Positions 41,990 to 53,979 of a DNA stretch of 64,000 nucleotides are shown here, piece after piece. Origin of the DNA: Blasia pusilla. Taxonomy: Eukaryota > Marchantiophyta > Marchantiopsida > Blasiales. The translations under genes were made by a program, and so were the position numbers. A model generated the notes under the pieces. The model made no database searches and was not told the DNA's origin. It saw only the letters and a program-made list of their open reading frames with translations. The stretch covers positions 32,240,001 to 32,304,000 of the forward strand of contig CM114272.1 in the NCBI GenBank assembly GCA_050084515.1, given 5' to 3'. How positions within the stretch are numbered: the stretch's first letter is position 1; each line of letters begins with the position of its first letter.

Positions 41990-43394
41990 CGCAGTGGCAT
42001 CCGCATCGTTGGATGTGCCACTTTGGAGTTCAGGCGGTGCACTACGGCAAGAGGCTGATCGCCTAGTGCAGGAGGCTTGGTGTGAGGCTGTTATACCTCA
42101 CGAGGAAGAGGAGGCCCCACGGCGGACTCCTACTTATGGTCCAGTTGGGTTATCCCCTTTGGATACTACACCCATTGTATTGCAGTATCCGCCGGAGGGC
42201 AGTTGTGTGTTAGATCTCTTTGGTGGGATTAGCACTGGTTTGGCTGCAGTGTTACATGCCGGTATTCCTGTGCGGAGATACGTGTATGTGGGGCGAGAGG
42301 AGACGGCCTAGAGAGTCTCACCCGGACATATCGGTTAGTTGATGCGGAGATATCCTGAGTTGTTGCCGCCATCAGCTATTCGTGGGTACCAGCGTGCTTT
42401 GCCGTCACACATTGCATTGTTGGGGGCGCAGGACCTTGAGAGGGTTGGTCCTATGGATTTGGTGATTGTTGGATGGCCATGTCAGGGTCATACACGTGCT
42501 AGTTGTGGTGAGGGATTACACGACCCTAGGTCTCGATTATTTTGGGAGATGTTATGGGTGTTACGATATCTTCAGGTTCATCAGGCACGTGCTCTAGCTT
42601 ACATTTTGGAGAATGTTCTATTGTTGGGTGACACTCGAACCCGGATGATGGCAAGCGTTCATGAGGTGCGGTCTTGGATTGGACCAGCGGTGTTGTTGGA
42701 TGCAGCGTGAGTTGGCTCGCATGCACATCGTCCACGCTTGTGATGGACAAACTTGTTGCCTAGGGAGGTTCTACGTCAAGCATATGATGCAGTGCAGCGG
42801 GATGCTTGCCTTATAGTGGATAGTATCTTAGATACTGGGTGACTTTCTCAGGTGGTGAGGGTTATTCATCGGTCACCCATGGTAGTGGTGAACAGTGTGG
42901 GCCAGCCTAGGATGGCACTACCCACATTTGTGAGTTTTCCCTCATCACATGCCTATAGGGAAGGTGGTCTCGAGCTTGTATGGGATTCTTCTGTGCGACA
43001 GTTGGTGGAGCCTAATGCCGATGAGAGAGAGCGTGCGATGGGATTTGCTACTGGTGTGACAGCGGTTGCTTCTATTTCTGAGGCTTCACGACGTCATGTG
43101 TTGGGTCAGGCCATGGACCTGAATTGTTTGACCTGGATTTTGAGTCTTGGGATGGCCGAGCAATGTCGACTTCAGGCTATGTCTATGGGTCTTCCACCCC
43201 TTGTGATGAGCTCGATGGCTAGCGAGATGGTAGGGACATCGGCTGGGGGCGAGGAGAATAGTATTTTGCATCCTTGGAGTAAATGGGATGTTATGGTTGG
43301 GCATGTGGATTTGGTTGCTCATGCTGGTGGAGGAGTTATTTGCTCACATGATGGTGTAGCTAAGGGTGTACCATCTTGTGAGGGGGTTGCCTAG
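41990..43394 (+). pseudogene. C5-cytosine DNA methyltransferase domain of gypsy 2
   Basis: Motif I is VLDLFGGISTGLAAVLHAG (about 42,206). Motif IV is VGWPCQGHTRAS (about 42,466) with the catalytic Cys and its PCQ context intact. Motif VI is YILENVLLLGD (about 42,600). Motif VIII is frame-shifted after 42,710; motifs IX/X are ERAMGFATGVT (about 43,032) and SEASRRHVLGQAMDLNCL. Breaks: a TAG at about 42,309, a stop after 42,707, frameshifts to about 42,850. The last part (42,852-43,394) is open for 180 codons and ends just before RT. This copy is the best evidence that the domain is a real methyltransferase and not chance similarity. Confidence 0.75.
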
Positions 43395-43399
43395 CAGCC

Positions 43400-44900
43400 A
43401 ATGGCGTCGTCCTCCCCCTCTAGTGTGCCAGTGGAGGAGACTTGGGAGCCATTATTTGGGCCCAAGCTTAGGGGAGGTGAGAAACGACGCTTGACACAAT
43501 TCCTACGTGCTTATAGGAGTTGTTTTGCCTTAAGCATGAAGGAGTTGGGTGCTTTGGTTGGACCCGGTATACGAATTGATTTGGCTAGTGACACGCCAAT
43601 CTTCCGTCGTCCCTACCGATATAGTGATATGGAGAAGGACTTGATTCAGAGTAGGACGTTGGACCTTTTGGAGGCTGGATTAGTGGAGTTGTCGCATGGA
43701 GGGTATGCATCAACCACTTTTATGCCTGCTAAAAAGGATGTGCATGGCAACTACACGCATAGGCGGATGTGTGGAGATTACCGTCCTATCAATCGGCAGA
43801 CCAAGGCTGATAGGTATGCCATGCCATGCCTACACCTGAGGAGATCTCTGATGTGGTGGGACAGACAAAGATTTTCAGTACTCTGGATCTTCGGGCATGA
43901 TACCATCAGTTGCCGATTCGAGAGAGTGACAAGGCCAAGACAACATTTTGGGGTGTCAACTCTCATGGCAAGGATTGTTTATACTAGTGGAAATTCTTAC
44001 CCTTTGGGTTGAAGAATGCACCTGCCGAGTTTCAGAGAGTGATGGACAGGATCCTAGCAGGGTTGGATTTTGTTCGGTGTTACATTGATGATATCTTGGT
44101 GTTCAGTAACACGGTGGAGGAGCATCAGATACATTTGCAGATTGTATTTGAGCGGTTGAAAGCTCATGGTCTATGTTTGCATCCAGGAAAGTGTAAGTTC
44201 TTCCATGAGGATGTTGAGTACTTGGGTCATGTGATCTATCCAGGTGGTTTGGGAGTTCGGCAAGCAAAGGTGGAGGCTATTGCACTTATTCCTCGTCCTG
44301 TAGATGTGAGTAGAGTTCGGGCATTCATGGGATTTGCGAACCACTATCGGAGGTATGTGAAGGGATTTAGTGCTATGGCAAAGCCTTTGAACCAATTGTT
44401 GAAATCAGATCAGGAGTGCCACTGGGGAGATGATCAGGAGAGAGCTTTTGTGGAGCTCAAGGCCCAGTTGGTGGTGGCGCCTATCTTGAGGAGACCTATT
44501 AGAGGGCGCCCATTTCAATTACACACTGATTAGAGTAGGTTGGGACTTGGAGCGGTGTTGACACAACATGATGATGAGCACATGGAGTTTGTGGTGGCCT
44601 ATGCAAGTCGTGCGAATAATGCAGTGGAGTCGCGCTATAGTTCATATGAGGGAGAGTGCTTGGCAGTAGTGTGGGCTGTGGCACACTTAAGGTGTTACTT
44701 GTTTGGCACACAGTTTACCCTTGTTACTGATCACCAACCGCTCAAGTGGTTGATGGAGTCTGACAAGCTTATAGGGAAGATTGCACGGTGGGCTCTTATC
44801 TTACAGGAGTATGACTTCCAGGTGGTACATAGACCTGGAGTTGCCAACCTTGATGCTGATGGGTTGAGTAGGAACCCATGTACTAGCCAAGAGGATGCAA
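43400..44900 (+). pseudogene. Gypsy 2 reverse transcriptase-RNase H
   Basis: ORFs 43,401-44,012, 44,009-44,533 and 44,540-45,313 encode a near-complete pol: SFALSMKEL-like start, MCGDYRPINRQTKADRYAMP (about 43,768), LPFGLKNAPAEFQRVMDRIL (about 44,000), CYIDDILVFSN (about 44,080), YLGHVIYPGG, FMGFANHYRRYVKGFS, then RNase H with GLGAVLTQHDDEH, SRYSSYEGECLAVVWAVAHL and VTDHQPLKWLM (about 44,735). A TAG at 44,532 falls where the RNase H TDAS motif is expected, and two indels near 43,835-43,990 break RT. Confidence 0.8.
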
Positions 44901-45129
44901 CTGGGGCTAGATGGCATGGCGAGGTTGATGAGGAGATGGTGCCAGGTTGGCATGCATCCGCCTTTTTATGTTGGTTAGGGGTGGACTCTAGTATGGAGGA
45001 CCACATGACATCTTACTGTAGTCAGAGGGTAGATGGCCAGCCTTCACATCCTAAGGTTGGAGATGGTGGTACGGATCAGCGTGATATTCATGATGATGCG
45101 TTGGTGTTGGAGTTCCTAGAGACCAGTAG

Positions 45130-46510
45130 GGTGCCACGCATAGTGAGTGCCAAGGAGCGAGACCGTGTTCTTCAACGTGCTAAGAGGTATCGATTGGAGG
45201 GAACACATATTCTTCGTATGTGGGAGGCTGGTAGAGTACGAGTAGTGCCGCATTTGGCTCTGAGAGAGCGCATTATGCAAGTTGGGGCATTTTGGGGTAA
45301 AGCGTATGTATAGCTTACTCCTTGGTCAGTATTGGTGGCGTGGCATGCATACTCAGGTGCAACAGTTGGTGTCACATTGTATGGTTTGTGATCGGGTGAG
45401 GGCATCATTCAATGCCCCTATACCATAGTTACACCCCTTGCCTATTATGTGGTTGGGTTACCATTGGAGTGTGGACTTTGTGGGACCGTTACCGTTGACT
45501 GTACGACATCATCGATATGTGTTGGTGATGGTGGAGCACTTCTTTAAGTGGATTGAGTTGGTGGCATTACCTGACAAGGCAAGTGGGGGAACGGCGTATG
45601 CATTTCTTGATAGAGTGCTTAGTCATTTTGGTGCACCAGTTGAAGTGCTGACCAACCAGGGTACAGAGTTTCAGGGTGAGTTTCAAGTCTTGTGTGACAA
45701 GGCGTTGATTGATCATTGGACCACATCTCGAGATCATCCAGAGGCGGATGGTTTGGCTGAGCGTGTAGTTTAGACGGTGAAGAGGGCATTGCGCAAGTAT
45801 GGCCAACAAAAGGGGCATCTTGGAGACTGGGATATTCAGTTGCCATGGTTAGCCATGGAGTATAGGTTCACTCACCAAGCATCCTTGGCTTCCTTCTCAC
45901 CTTATTTTCTGTTGTACGGCCGAGATCCAGACTTGCCCGCAACAATTCGTCGAGAGTCTAGTGAGGTGGTGAACCTTGATGACCCAGAGATGTGGATGAG
46001 AGTGTGTTCTCAGCGGGCAGAGCTCTTTCGGAGAGTTATGCCAACAGCCTTTGAGAATCTTGCCATTTCTCAACACAGGGATACGTTGCTGTATGCGACC
46101 ATTCCGGGTGGATGTTATCGACCATCGATTCGTAGGTTCCATGTGGGGGACTATGTCTATTTGCAGCAGATTGCATCGATAACGTTGGATGTGACGGCAG
46201 GCCGCACTATTTTATGAGTGCGCGAGGTGTTAGCTTCTGGAGTTCTCATGTTGGAGGGTCGTGATGGAGTTGTTTGGAAGGACCATGTGCGTAATCGTGC
46301 GCCATGTCATCTTCCAAATGTGGATGGTACTGTTGACCCAAGCTTAGCCATGATACGTGCTAGCTTGAGGTGCATGTTGTGTGGGTCTGCTGGTAACGCA
46401 GCCCGTATGTTGGTGTGTGATAGGTGTTCTAGGGGTTGGCACATGATGTGTTTGACTCCACGTATGGATGTTGTTCCTACTGGAAGGTAGGTTTATCCTC
46501 GATGTACTTA
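45130..46510 (+). pseudogene. Gypsy 2 integrase with PHD-like finger
   Basis: The zinc head is damaged (a deletion near 45,275 removes the HxxxH part). The core has WSVDFVGPLP (about 45,468), LTNQGTEFQGEF (about 45,646; Asn where the catalytic Asp is expected) and HPEADGLAERVV (about 45,734). C-terminal parts are SPYFLLYGRDPDLP, RRFHVGDYVYLQQ and VREVLASGVLMLEGRDG. The PHD-like finger (about 46,366-46,510) has RCMLCGSAGNAARMLVCDRC, then GWHMMC, and a TAG in place of the Trp before VYPRC. As in gypsy 1 the seventh ligand is Tyr. Confidence 0.75.
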
Positions 46511-46686
46511 GGAGAGGTAGATGACTTGATCTTTGGATGATATGGATTACATATGTACGACTAACGATGGGGCAACCTAGCACCCGGCCTTCTGATTCGT
46601 GCACCCACGAAGGTGTATAGCATGTAGTAGATTTATACGGCTACCTGGGAGTTAGAGGGACCTAACCGCTAGTTAGGGGGGCGAGT

Positions 46687-47266
46687 TGTGGTACACTTGT
46701 GTTTGTGTATGCTCTCGTCTATGTTATGTATGTATGTGAGTATGGTATGTCAGCGATGTATGTTGTATGACGATGTGGATTTGCACGACAGCTGTCATGA
46801 CCATACGGATTATGTCGTAGAGTATAGTGTGCTTGTAGAAGCCATACCTTATGTAGTGCCGTAGTGTCTAGATAGATAAGCGGTTTCATACATAGGGTTG
46901 GGGGTTATTCAATTGAGGGTGACTTTTCCAGTAGGGCCCGCTCTTAGGTTGGAGGATATAGTGTGGAGTGCACTCAAAGAACAGTTAGTTCTTTGAGTTG
47001 AGCCTATTGCATTGGGAGTTAGCCTTGGTAGTGAGTAGAGCTCTTGGCTATGATGGTTCCCGCAAGCTTCAAACTGGATTCTCCCATCGTGGAGTGGGTT
47101 TGGCTCGATTGTATGTGATTCTATACGTATTTTATGACAGTATGTCTTTCACGGATTTCAGTTGTGGTACACTTGTGTTTATGTATGCTCTCGTCTATGT
47201 TATGTATGTATGTGAGTATGGTATGTCAACGATGTATGTTGTATGACGATGTGGATTTGCACGACA
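46687..47266 (+). repeat. Gypsy 2 3' LTR
   Basis: After the polypurine tract (gttaggggggcgag, about 46,672) it runs TGTGGTACAC to CACGACA. As in gypsy 1, a near-identical segment of about 105 bp bounds both ends, and the centre starts tgtcatgaccatacgg. A TATA-like ggatatagtg lies near 46,955. Confidence 0.7.
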
Positions 47267-47375
47267 AATTGTTGCATTAGAGTATGGTATAGAAGGGTTG
47301 AAATTGGGAAGGGCTCACAAGAAAATGGAGCATATTTGGCATGACTTACATCCTCTCCTTCCATGCCAATAACCA

Positions 47376-48098
47376 ATGATTTTGGAGGATTACAGAAGTA
47401 TTGCCACACATGAACTTTTTGTGGATGCCTTGAAGCCGAGTTTGTGGGAGGCTCAAAATCTTTGCATAAGATTAGAGATGAATCCACATACATCAAATAT
47501 TGATACAAGGTGGTGGAATACAACTTGGATGATAGAAACCCAAATCTGGAAGAAAGATGTCATTTCCATCTGGAACAAGGAAATTGATCTTGATGAAGAC
47601 GCGGAACCAGAAGACAAAGTTACACCTCTTTGGGATTCAGACCTTGGGAGATCAAGATTTTCTCCTCCGACTCAAGATGGAAATGGAGACAACTTGGACC
47701 TTGTTGATAATGCATTGTGGAACACGAGTGATACTAGTCCTACTTTACGTGGAGATGATGATATGCTAGATGATGGATTGAATGATATAGATGTTGTTAG
47801 GAATGAAGTTGGTCATGTTTTTGAGGAATTCATGTCTTCAGAACTTCATGGTAGACTTGAGAGAATCAAGAAATTAACTCCTATAGTTACATTTGAGGGG
47901 AGTCAGATATACAAGTATAGTCTTATTAGCCTACTTGTGGGAAATCCTTCTCTTTCAAAAGATAGATTGAAAAGAGTCCAGAATTTAGGGAAGTTGAGGG
48001 AATCTATTCATTGGAATAGTTTCATGGAGAATAGAGATGATAAAAGTGAGAAGATTATTCTCGATATTGGTTCTAATATTGCAGTTGTATTTGCATAA
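47376..48098 (+). CDS. Unrecognised ORF, 240 codons
   Basis: A single open frame encodes an acidic protein starting MILEDYRSIATHELFVDALK, with a middle stretch rich in Asp (EIDLDEDAEPEDKV, GDDDMLDDGLNDIDVV). The same frame is open upstream from the gypsy 2 LTR boundary to a stop at 47,371 (including MEHIWHDLHPLL). I recognise no family. It may be a host exon or part of another transposon. The next ORF (48,141-48,383) lies 43 bp downstream in another frame and could be its continuation after an intron or a frameshift. Confidence 0.35.
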   Translation: MILEDYRSIATHELFVDALKPSLWEAQNLCIRLEMNPHTSNIDTRWWNTTWMIETQIWKKDVISIWNKEIDLDEDAEPEDKVTPLWDSDLGRSRFSPPTQDGNGDNLDLVDNALWNTSDTSPTLRGDDDMLDDGLNDIDVVRNEVGHVFEEFMSSELHGRLERIKKLTPIVTFEGSQIYKYSLISLLVGNPSLSKDRLKRVQNLGKLRESIHWNSFMENRDDKSEKIILDIGSNIAVVFA

Positions 48099-48140
48099 GG
48101 TCCAACTGTTCATCAACCATGCAGGTCCACTCGAGCATTA

Positions 48141-48383
48141 TTGGCTGCAAACCAAGGGAGAGGAAAAGGAAAAGGAAAAGGGAAGACATCAAGGCCTAGA
48201 GACATTAATGAGGCATCTATTTTGAGTGGATATGATCAAATCATTTGGATAGGAAGAGTTCAAAAAATTAGGAGGAAATATCGTGCCAAGTTTGCTCGAT
48301 CTAGACATGAAGTGGATTTGCTAGATAGACCTATCCCTCTGAATGAAGGTGGAAAATTTGTATGCCAAGTCATATATAATTAG
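48141..48383 (+). CDS. Unrecognised small basic ORF, 80 codons
   Basis: It starts with a Gly/Lys-rich run (MAANQGRGKGKGKGKTSRPR), followed by WIGRVQKIRRKYRAKFARSR and DLLDRPIPLNEGGKFVCQV, and ends at a stop at 48,381. The composition suggests nucleic-acid binding. It has no recognised family; it might be the 3' part of the preceding ORF. Confidence 0.3.
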   Translation: MAANQGRGKGKGKGKTSRPRDINEASILSGYDQIIWIGRVQKIRRKYRAKFARSRHEVDLLDRPIPLNEGGKFVCQVIYN

Positions 48384-49350
48384 TATAAGCCAGTAAGCAA
48401 TAGCAAGAACAAGTTTAAATAGAATGAGGTAGATACTAGATGGATTGATATTGAGATAATAGTGAGCTTGGTGACCATGTGAGTTACAAGCGGGGGTCTG
48501 GTCAAGACATGGACTTTAGATGAGAATGATAGAAAAGCTCTTGATATATTTTTAGAGTAGAACCATACCTTTAGGACATGATGTCCACCGTGTTCATTCT
48601 TTGCAAATTCTTCTTCTATTGTGATTCAATTTTCAGACATGTGATCAAGTCATGAATTCAGGAAGATGAAATTGTAATATGCAATCTTCATTGTTGGAAA
48701 TTTTCTTTTCGATTACTTAAGTTTTTTTTTCAAGAAAGGGGCTGCAATATTCAAAGGTCATTTTCTAAGAAAGGGCCTTTAATATCATGCTGCTGATGTA
48801 AGAAGGGGCTTTAATAATAGGGTCTCGCATGCACATGATATATAGTATATACGTATAGTGAAGTCCCCAAGCAAAGTGCCCACACACTTTCTAACTTGCC
48901 CATACTCAATCAGGTCATGATTGAAAGTGATTTCCTCACCAAAATCGTCTCAAGAACTCCATCCCTACAAATCTGATCCTCATCAATTGCTCCACTCTTG
49001 AGCAACTTCACCAGGATTGAGAAGCCTCCCCCTCTTCAAATCCTCTCAAATCTCCTGCACTCAACAGATTTCTCAATTTTGAACATGAAAATTTGATTTC
49101 AACAATTCTTCTACTTCATGTACTCCCACATAGTCAAGATACACTAGCTCATAATTCTTGCAAACCCTTGGCACCTCACCTGTGATCTACACCAGAAATT
49201 TAGTCCCACTTTCCTTGCTATTGAGAAACAACGCGCCTCTCCCTCAAGATATAAAGTTGAATATGGATTGTAAACTCTAATGAAATCTGCAATCAATCGT
49301 GCTTCATCCAAATAGCCATATCAAGGAATCAGATACACACTACTGAAATA
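48384..49350. other. Intergenic, nothing recognised
   Basis: AT-rich sequence without a convincing ORF or repeat on either strand. Confidence 0.5.
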
Positions 49351-49351
49351 A

Positions 49352-50272
49352 GGGTTGTACATGGATAAAGTCCGGGAACATGTCTATGTCCATGCAGGCC
49401 CAAGTGCCCAGAGCCCGCCCAGAGCCCACGTGTAGCCTGCCGCGTAGACTCGGACTGAAGGAGCCCGCACCTGTTGAGTGGCCCGCAAGGGCCGCAACCA
49501 TACTTGTAGGGCGAGCTTGGCCCCCTAGCCCACCGGGCTTGCATGGCGGGCTGGGGGCTTATGGCGGCCCGCCACCCAAGGTTGCACAGAAATGAACAAG
49601 TCCATCCATGGGATGGAAATATCTGAACATGACCACGGACATAGAAAACCGGTAGCAAGCATGGGCTTTTTTGGCGCCCACATCGACCGTGCGGGCTCTA
49701 TGTGCAAGAATCATTACGGGCTCGGATAAAGGGTGCGGGCCACAATTGGAACGCGAGATGCGAGCAGGCCAACATGGGCAGCATACGAGCAACACAAGCT
49801 CGAGACCCGCACTGTAGGCTGGGCGTGGGCCCTAGAGCCCTAAACGAGGACTGGGAGCAAGCTCGGCAGGCTAGGGTGCATGGGCCTTGGAGCCCACGTG
49901 TGGGTTGGGCGCAGACCTTGGAGAGCCCGCAAGGTTGGTAGGCTAGGGCACGGGCCCCAGAGCTCGCGTAGGGGCCATGGTTGCACAAAAACGGACAAGT
50001 CCTTCCTTCAGACATGGGTTCCAAGAGGTGAGATCCAAAATTTTAATCCATGATGGAAGGCAAGGCAAGGATGAGAGGACCAACGAGGGAGGAGGGAGTG
50101 GAGGTGGAGGGAGGAAGAAATGGGGGAGTATGGAATACGAAGGCAAGTAAGAGGAATGAGAAAGAAGGAAAAGGTGGGGCCCATATGGACAAGTCCTTCC
50201 ATTGGACGGACATGAGTCCACAGACATAGACAACATGTCCACGGACACGCACTTTATCCACATGCAACCTTG
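49352..50272. mobile_element. Non-autonomous element with terminal inverted repeats, GC-rich core
   Basis: The left end reads gggttgtacatggataaagtccg and the right end ccacggacacgcactttatccacatgcaacctt. These are inverted copies of each other over about 25 bp with some mismatches. Inside, GC-rich tracts (gcccgcaagggccg, gggctcggataaagggtgcggg) alternate with ggttgcacaaaaacggacaagtcc segments, and there is a polypurine run at 50,045-50,150. Proline- or glycine-rich ORFs on both strands look like products of base composition. Related pieces occur at 54,400-54,780, 57,340-57,610 and 58,500-58,730. Confidence 0.45.
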
Positions 50273-50274
50273 GT

Positions 50275-51070
50275 ACGGGCTGGGCGTGGACCAAGGGGTT
50301 GTGGGTGGGCCCGGTCGTTCTAGTGGGGACTTAAATGGGATTGTCTAGGGATAGGATGATAGATGGCTTGAGAGGTTGGAATAGTGTTGTTGTAGTAAAG
50401 GATAGATTAGTTAGAAGTGAGAATAATTGAAGAATTGGGGATAGTAATTGAAGAATTGGGGATAGTAATGATGGAGAAAGGAAGAAGAATATTAAAATAG
50501 ATTTTAATAGGGTGGTTTTATTGCAAAATAGGTTTGGTGGAAATTTAGAGTAGGAAAAGAAGTTAGGATAGGTCAAAAAAGAATCTTAAAGGAGAACAAA
50601 ATCAGATTTGTTAAATAGAAATCAGTGGAGATGGTTTAGTAATCAATTGGAAGTGGGGATAGTTGATATGGGGAGTTATAAGGGTTCATTCTCTTCCTTC
50701 CATCCTCCATTGTATAAATTTGCTCATTTTTTTAATACCCTCATAATCTCATTCCTTCCTTCATATATATATATATATATAAATAAAATTCTTTTCTGGA
50801 AGCTTTTTCCTCCATAGATAGGTGAACTTAATAAGAGGGAATATGTTTTGCCACATGATAATCTTGATAAGTTAAGGTATCTCGGCTATCTAGGTTAGCA
50901 TATTGATCTTTCTTGTTCATAATGAGTGTTTCAAATTTGTTATTGGAGCATTCAAAAACAATATTTGGTGTAATTTCCATACATTTTACTCGTCAATATA
51001 TCCTACTATTGACATCGTAAATTATTGCGAATTATCCAAATATCTTTGGATGGGGTTAGTGTTTTCCCGT
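50275..51070. other. Intergenic AT-rich region with (AT)n microsatellite
   Basis: A dinucleotide run lies at about 50,764-50,781 and a tandem duplication of aattgaagaattggggatagta lies near 50,425-50,468. No gene recognised. Confidence 0.5.
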
Positions 51071-51074
51071 AGTC

Positions 51075-53128
51075 ATGATCAAAGCTAAAGAACTCCAACA
51101 GATCGTGAAGGAACATTGGGAAGAAGTACATATGGAAAGTGGAACATCAAACAGATGGCAATGCAAGTATAGTTCCTATTCTATGAAAACCTATAATAAC
51201 ATCCTGATGATGGAGCATTTTACACAAAAGAGACGAAAGACAAAGAATGAGAATCATGATACCCATCATGCCAAATTATATGTGAAGGTCTATCCTAGCG
51301 TGCAACGTGATCTCCGAAAGAGGGTACTTGTGGGAAATGAACAAAGAAGGGAAGCGAGACCTTCGAGAGAAGTGGAAGAGATGACTCCAATACAAATAGG
51401 TTCGCAACAGACACGAAATAGTGTTTATGGTGTGCCAAATGTTGATGGGGTTGCGGACATGCCACCGTGTGACAATCTTAAGGAATATAGAGGAGTTGTT
51501 GGGCCCATTCGAGGGCATAGTAGTTCTGGGAAGAAGCAAGCCAATCATAGGGATTCTTTCAACATCCAAGGAATAGAAGTTGCAAATGATATGTGTACGA
51601 AGTGTTTCTACGCATGTGGCATACCATTCAAGGTAATACGGCAAGATGCTTCAAACAAGAAGTGTTGGAAACAACAAAGGTGAAGGGTTACTCAGGTCCT
51701 AGTTTCATTTTTTTTGCGCATCACCCTACTTGAGAAACATATGGGGGAGGTGAAGGAAAAGATGGATGGCATATTGGATAATTTGCATCCATAATCATCA
51801 CAAATTCTTGAACCAATGCGAGGAGCGAATCTTTAGTGAACATCATGGTTTCATGTCCACAAGGTGAGGTCATGATTGCGTCGCTAGATACCAAAGGGGA
51901 ATCCCAAATGGTGGAATGGTTGGCATATCACATATAGAGGACTATCATGGGTACCGGTCCAAAGAATGTGTTGTAACTTGTGACAGAGAATGCTAGCAAT
52001 GAGCAAGTAGCAAAGAGATTTATCGAAGAAAAGTTTCCTCATATTCTTTGGGATGGATGGGTATCACATTCTCTTGATCTAGTCTATGAAGAGTGGGGTA
52101 AATAGCCTAGGATGGACATGATTTTTGCACAAGCTCATGAGATGGTAGTATTTATGAAGACTAGAACTTGGATGATGGCCAAATTCATGGTAACCAATCC
52201 AATGAAGAGACGATTGTTGCTTCCTGCAAACACACGCTTTGCCATAAACTTTATCATCTTGGGACGCATCTTAGAATTGAGGTAGACGTTCCATGCCATG
52301 GTTGCCACAAATGCTTTTAGGGAGTATTTCAATGGGAGGGATACGAGGCAAAGGGAGAAGGCATAAGAGATTGAGACTACTATGGCCAATCATAATTTTT
52401 GGAGGTGAGGAGTTGTTTGTTGCGGCTCAATCAACTATTATTCTATTATGAGAGTGTGAGGTCATAAAGAAATAACAGGGCGTATTTATCGCCATATGTT
52501 TAAGATAATGGAAGAGACTCGTTCATTTCCCGTCTCTCCATGTGTGGGTGGAAGGCATCGCATTTTTTTTGTGAGAATGTTTAGAGCTACAGATATGGTC
52601 GATGTTATTTCTAGGCGGTGGTCACTTATCCACAACAAGTTACATGCAATAGGCTACATTCTTGTTGCTTAAAATCTTCTTGATAGTGTTCAAGACATCA
52701 CTTCAAATGCTCAGTATATGAGAGATTTCAAATAATATCTGAAACTTTATGCAAAGGGGATGCATGGCCTCAATGTCACCGAGGCTATTCTTACGTAGGT
52801 ACTTGCTTGCGAGAGTTGGGCAACATTTTGAACCATGAGGAACTATTTGTGGATGATTTTGGTAGGGAAGTTTTTGATTCACTTTGATTGGTGGAGCATG
52901 CACGGCCAAGGTGCACCAACATTGTGCTCTATGGCTAAGTCAATATTAGCACAAGTGGTTTCTTCCTCTTCAGCGAAGAGAAATTTGAGTAGTTATGGTT
53001 TTATCCACAACACGCATAGGAATAAATTGACCAACGAGCGTGTCAGAGATTTGGTGTATATCTACTCAAACTCACGGTTTGGAGACAAGTGTGTTTCTCC
53101 ACAAATCAAGACAAGCACTCTTGTATGA
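51075..53128 (+). pseudogene. hAT-superfamily transposase pseudogene
   Basis: The first ORF (51,075-51,683) has a BED-finger-like WQCKYSSYSMKT...H (second Cys changed) at about 51,156 and CTKCFYACGIPFKVIRQDAS at about 51,595. Downstream, in other frames, come ENASNEQVAKRFIEEKFPHI (about 51,987), SHSLDLVYEEWGK, MANHNFWR and FKIMEETRSFPVSP. The hAT C-terminal dimerisation signature follows: WWSMHGQGAPTLCSMAKSIL, then SSSSAKRNLSSYGFIH and RVRDLVYIYSN (about 52,881-53,070). These pieces follow the order of plant hAT transposases (BED finger, DUF659-like, RNase H fold, dimerisation). At least ten stops or frameshifts make it non-functional. Confidence 0.75.
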
Positions 53129-53243
53129 GCAATAATTTTATGAAAGGGATGGAAAGGAACAAGCTAGAAGGGTAATTGAAAATGGTAGCGAATCTAGCTT
53201 ACATGCAAGAAACCGCGATGGTAATCATGAAGATAACCTCGAC

Positions 53244-53707
53244 TTGCAAGATGAGGATCTAGAGGATGTGGATGTGATATGTGGAATTGATGGCATCAAA
53301 AAGAGGGAGGATACTCATATCGGCAACACTGAAAACTTTGACTTCGGGGGGTGTGAAAGAGACGAAGATGATGATGTAATGGAACATTGGATTCGAGAGC
53401 ACAAGGAAGAGCAAAAACGGAGGACTTCAAGAGAAACAAATCAACCAGCACTACTCCTAACACAACCTACAACCCTCATATTGTTGCACCAATAGGAATT
53501 GAGAATTATTCCACCGAGGCTAGTGAACCTATGTGGGATTCTCCTCCACAATCTTTGAGCATTGAAACAATGGACTTAGTTGATGAGCCTAATGATAATG
53601 ATTTTCTCATACCTATTGTTCCAAACTCTCAACCCATGAATCATGGCATGGATAGTTCATACATTTCCTCCGATGATGAAACAATTGCAATAGGAACTCG
53701 TCGTTGA
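53244..53707 (+). pseudogene. Acidic C-terminal extension after the hAT pseudogene
   Basis: Overlapping ORFs (53,244-53,495 and 53,387-53,707) encode acidic segments (LEDVDVICGIDG, RDEDDDVMEHWIREHKEEQ, then ISSDDETIAIGTRR). Their position directly after the dimerisation domain suggests the tail of the same transposase, split by a frameshift near 53,450. Confidence 0.4.
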
Positions 53708-53979
53708 TCCACCCGACTTCAAACTCTTGAGCCACCAAATTACCACCTACATCTTAATCCACCGGACCCAACCATAGACCTAGACTAATAGAGTAATTAG
53801 TGAGTTTAATAAAATGGATTAGTAAATACTTGTAGCAAATTTGTTTTCTGTTGACTATTGTAAGAATGTTAGTTTTATGACATTCCTTTTTATAACATTC
53901 TCGCTAATAAAGCAATGATTTTTACATCGATGGTCAAATTGGAAAGTGTGATTTTTTGGAACGAAGATTTTATTGCACG

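Larger units (their letters stand above)
41956..47266 (+). mobile_element. Gypsy-type retrotransposon 2 with DNA methyltransferase (5' truncated)
   Basis: It begins abruptly at about 41,956 within what is, in gypsy 1, the sequence around 27,610, so the 5' LTR and gag are missing. The rest is better preserved than gypsy 1: methyltransferase domain, RT, RNase H, integrase, PHD-like finger, polypurine tract and 3' LTR. The start coincides with the end of the SWIM-side pyrimidine tract. Confidence 0.75.

Noticed and set aside
47376-48383. Assigning 47,376-48,383 to a CACTA or other transposase
   Set aside because: Only a vague resemblance in the WIGRVQKIRRKY segment; no catalytic motif could be found.
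49698-50024. Proline/serine-rich minus-strand ORFs
   Set aside because: They follow base composition in the GC-rich non-autonomous element and are not conserved between its copies.
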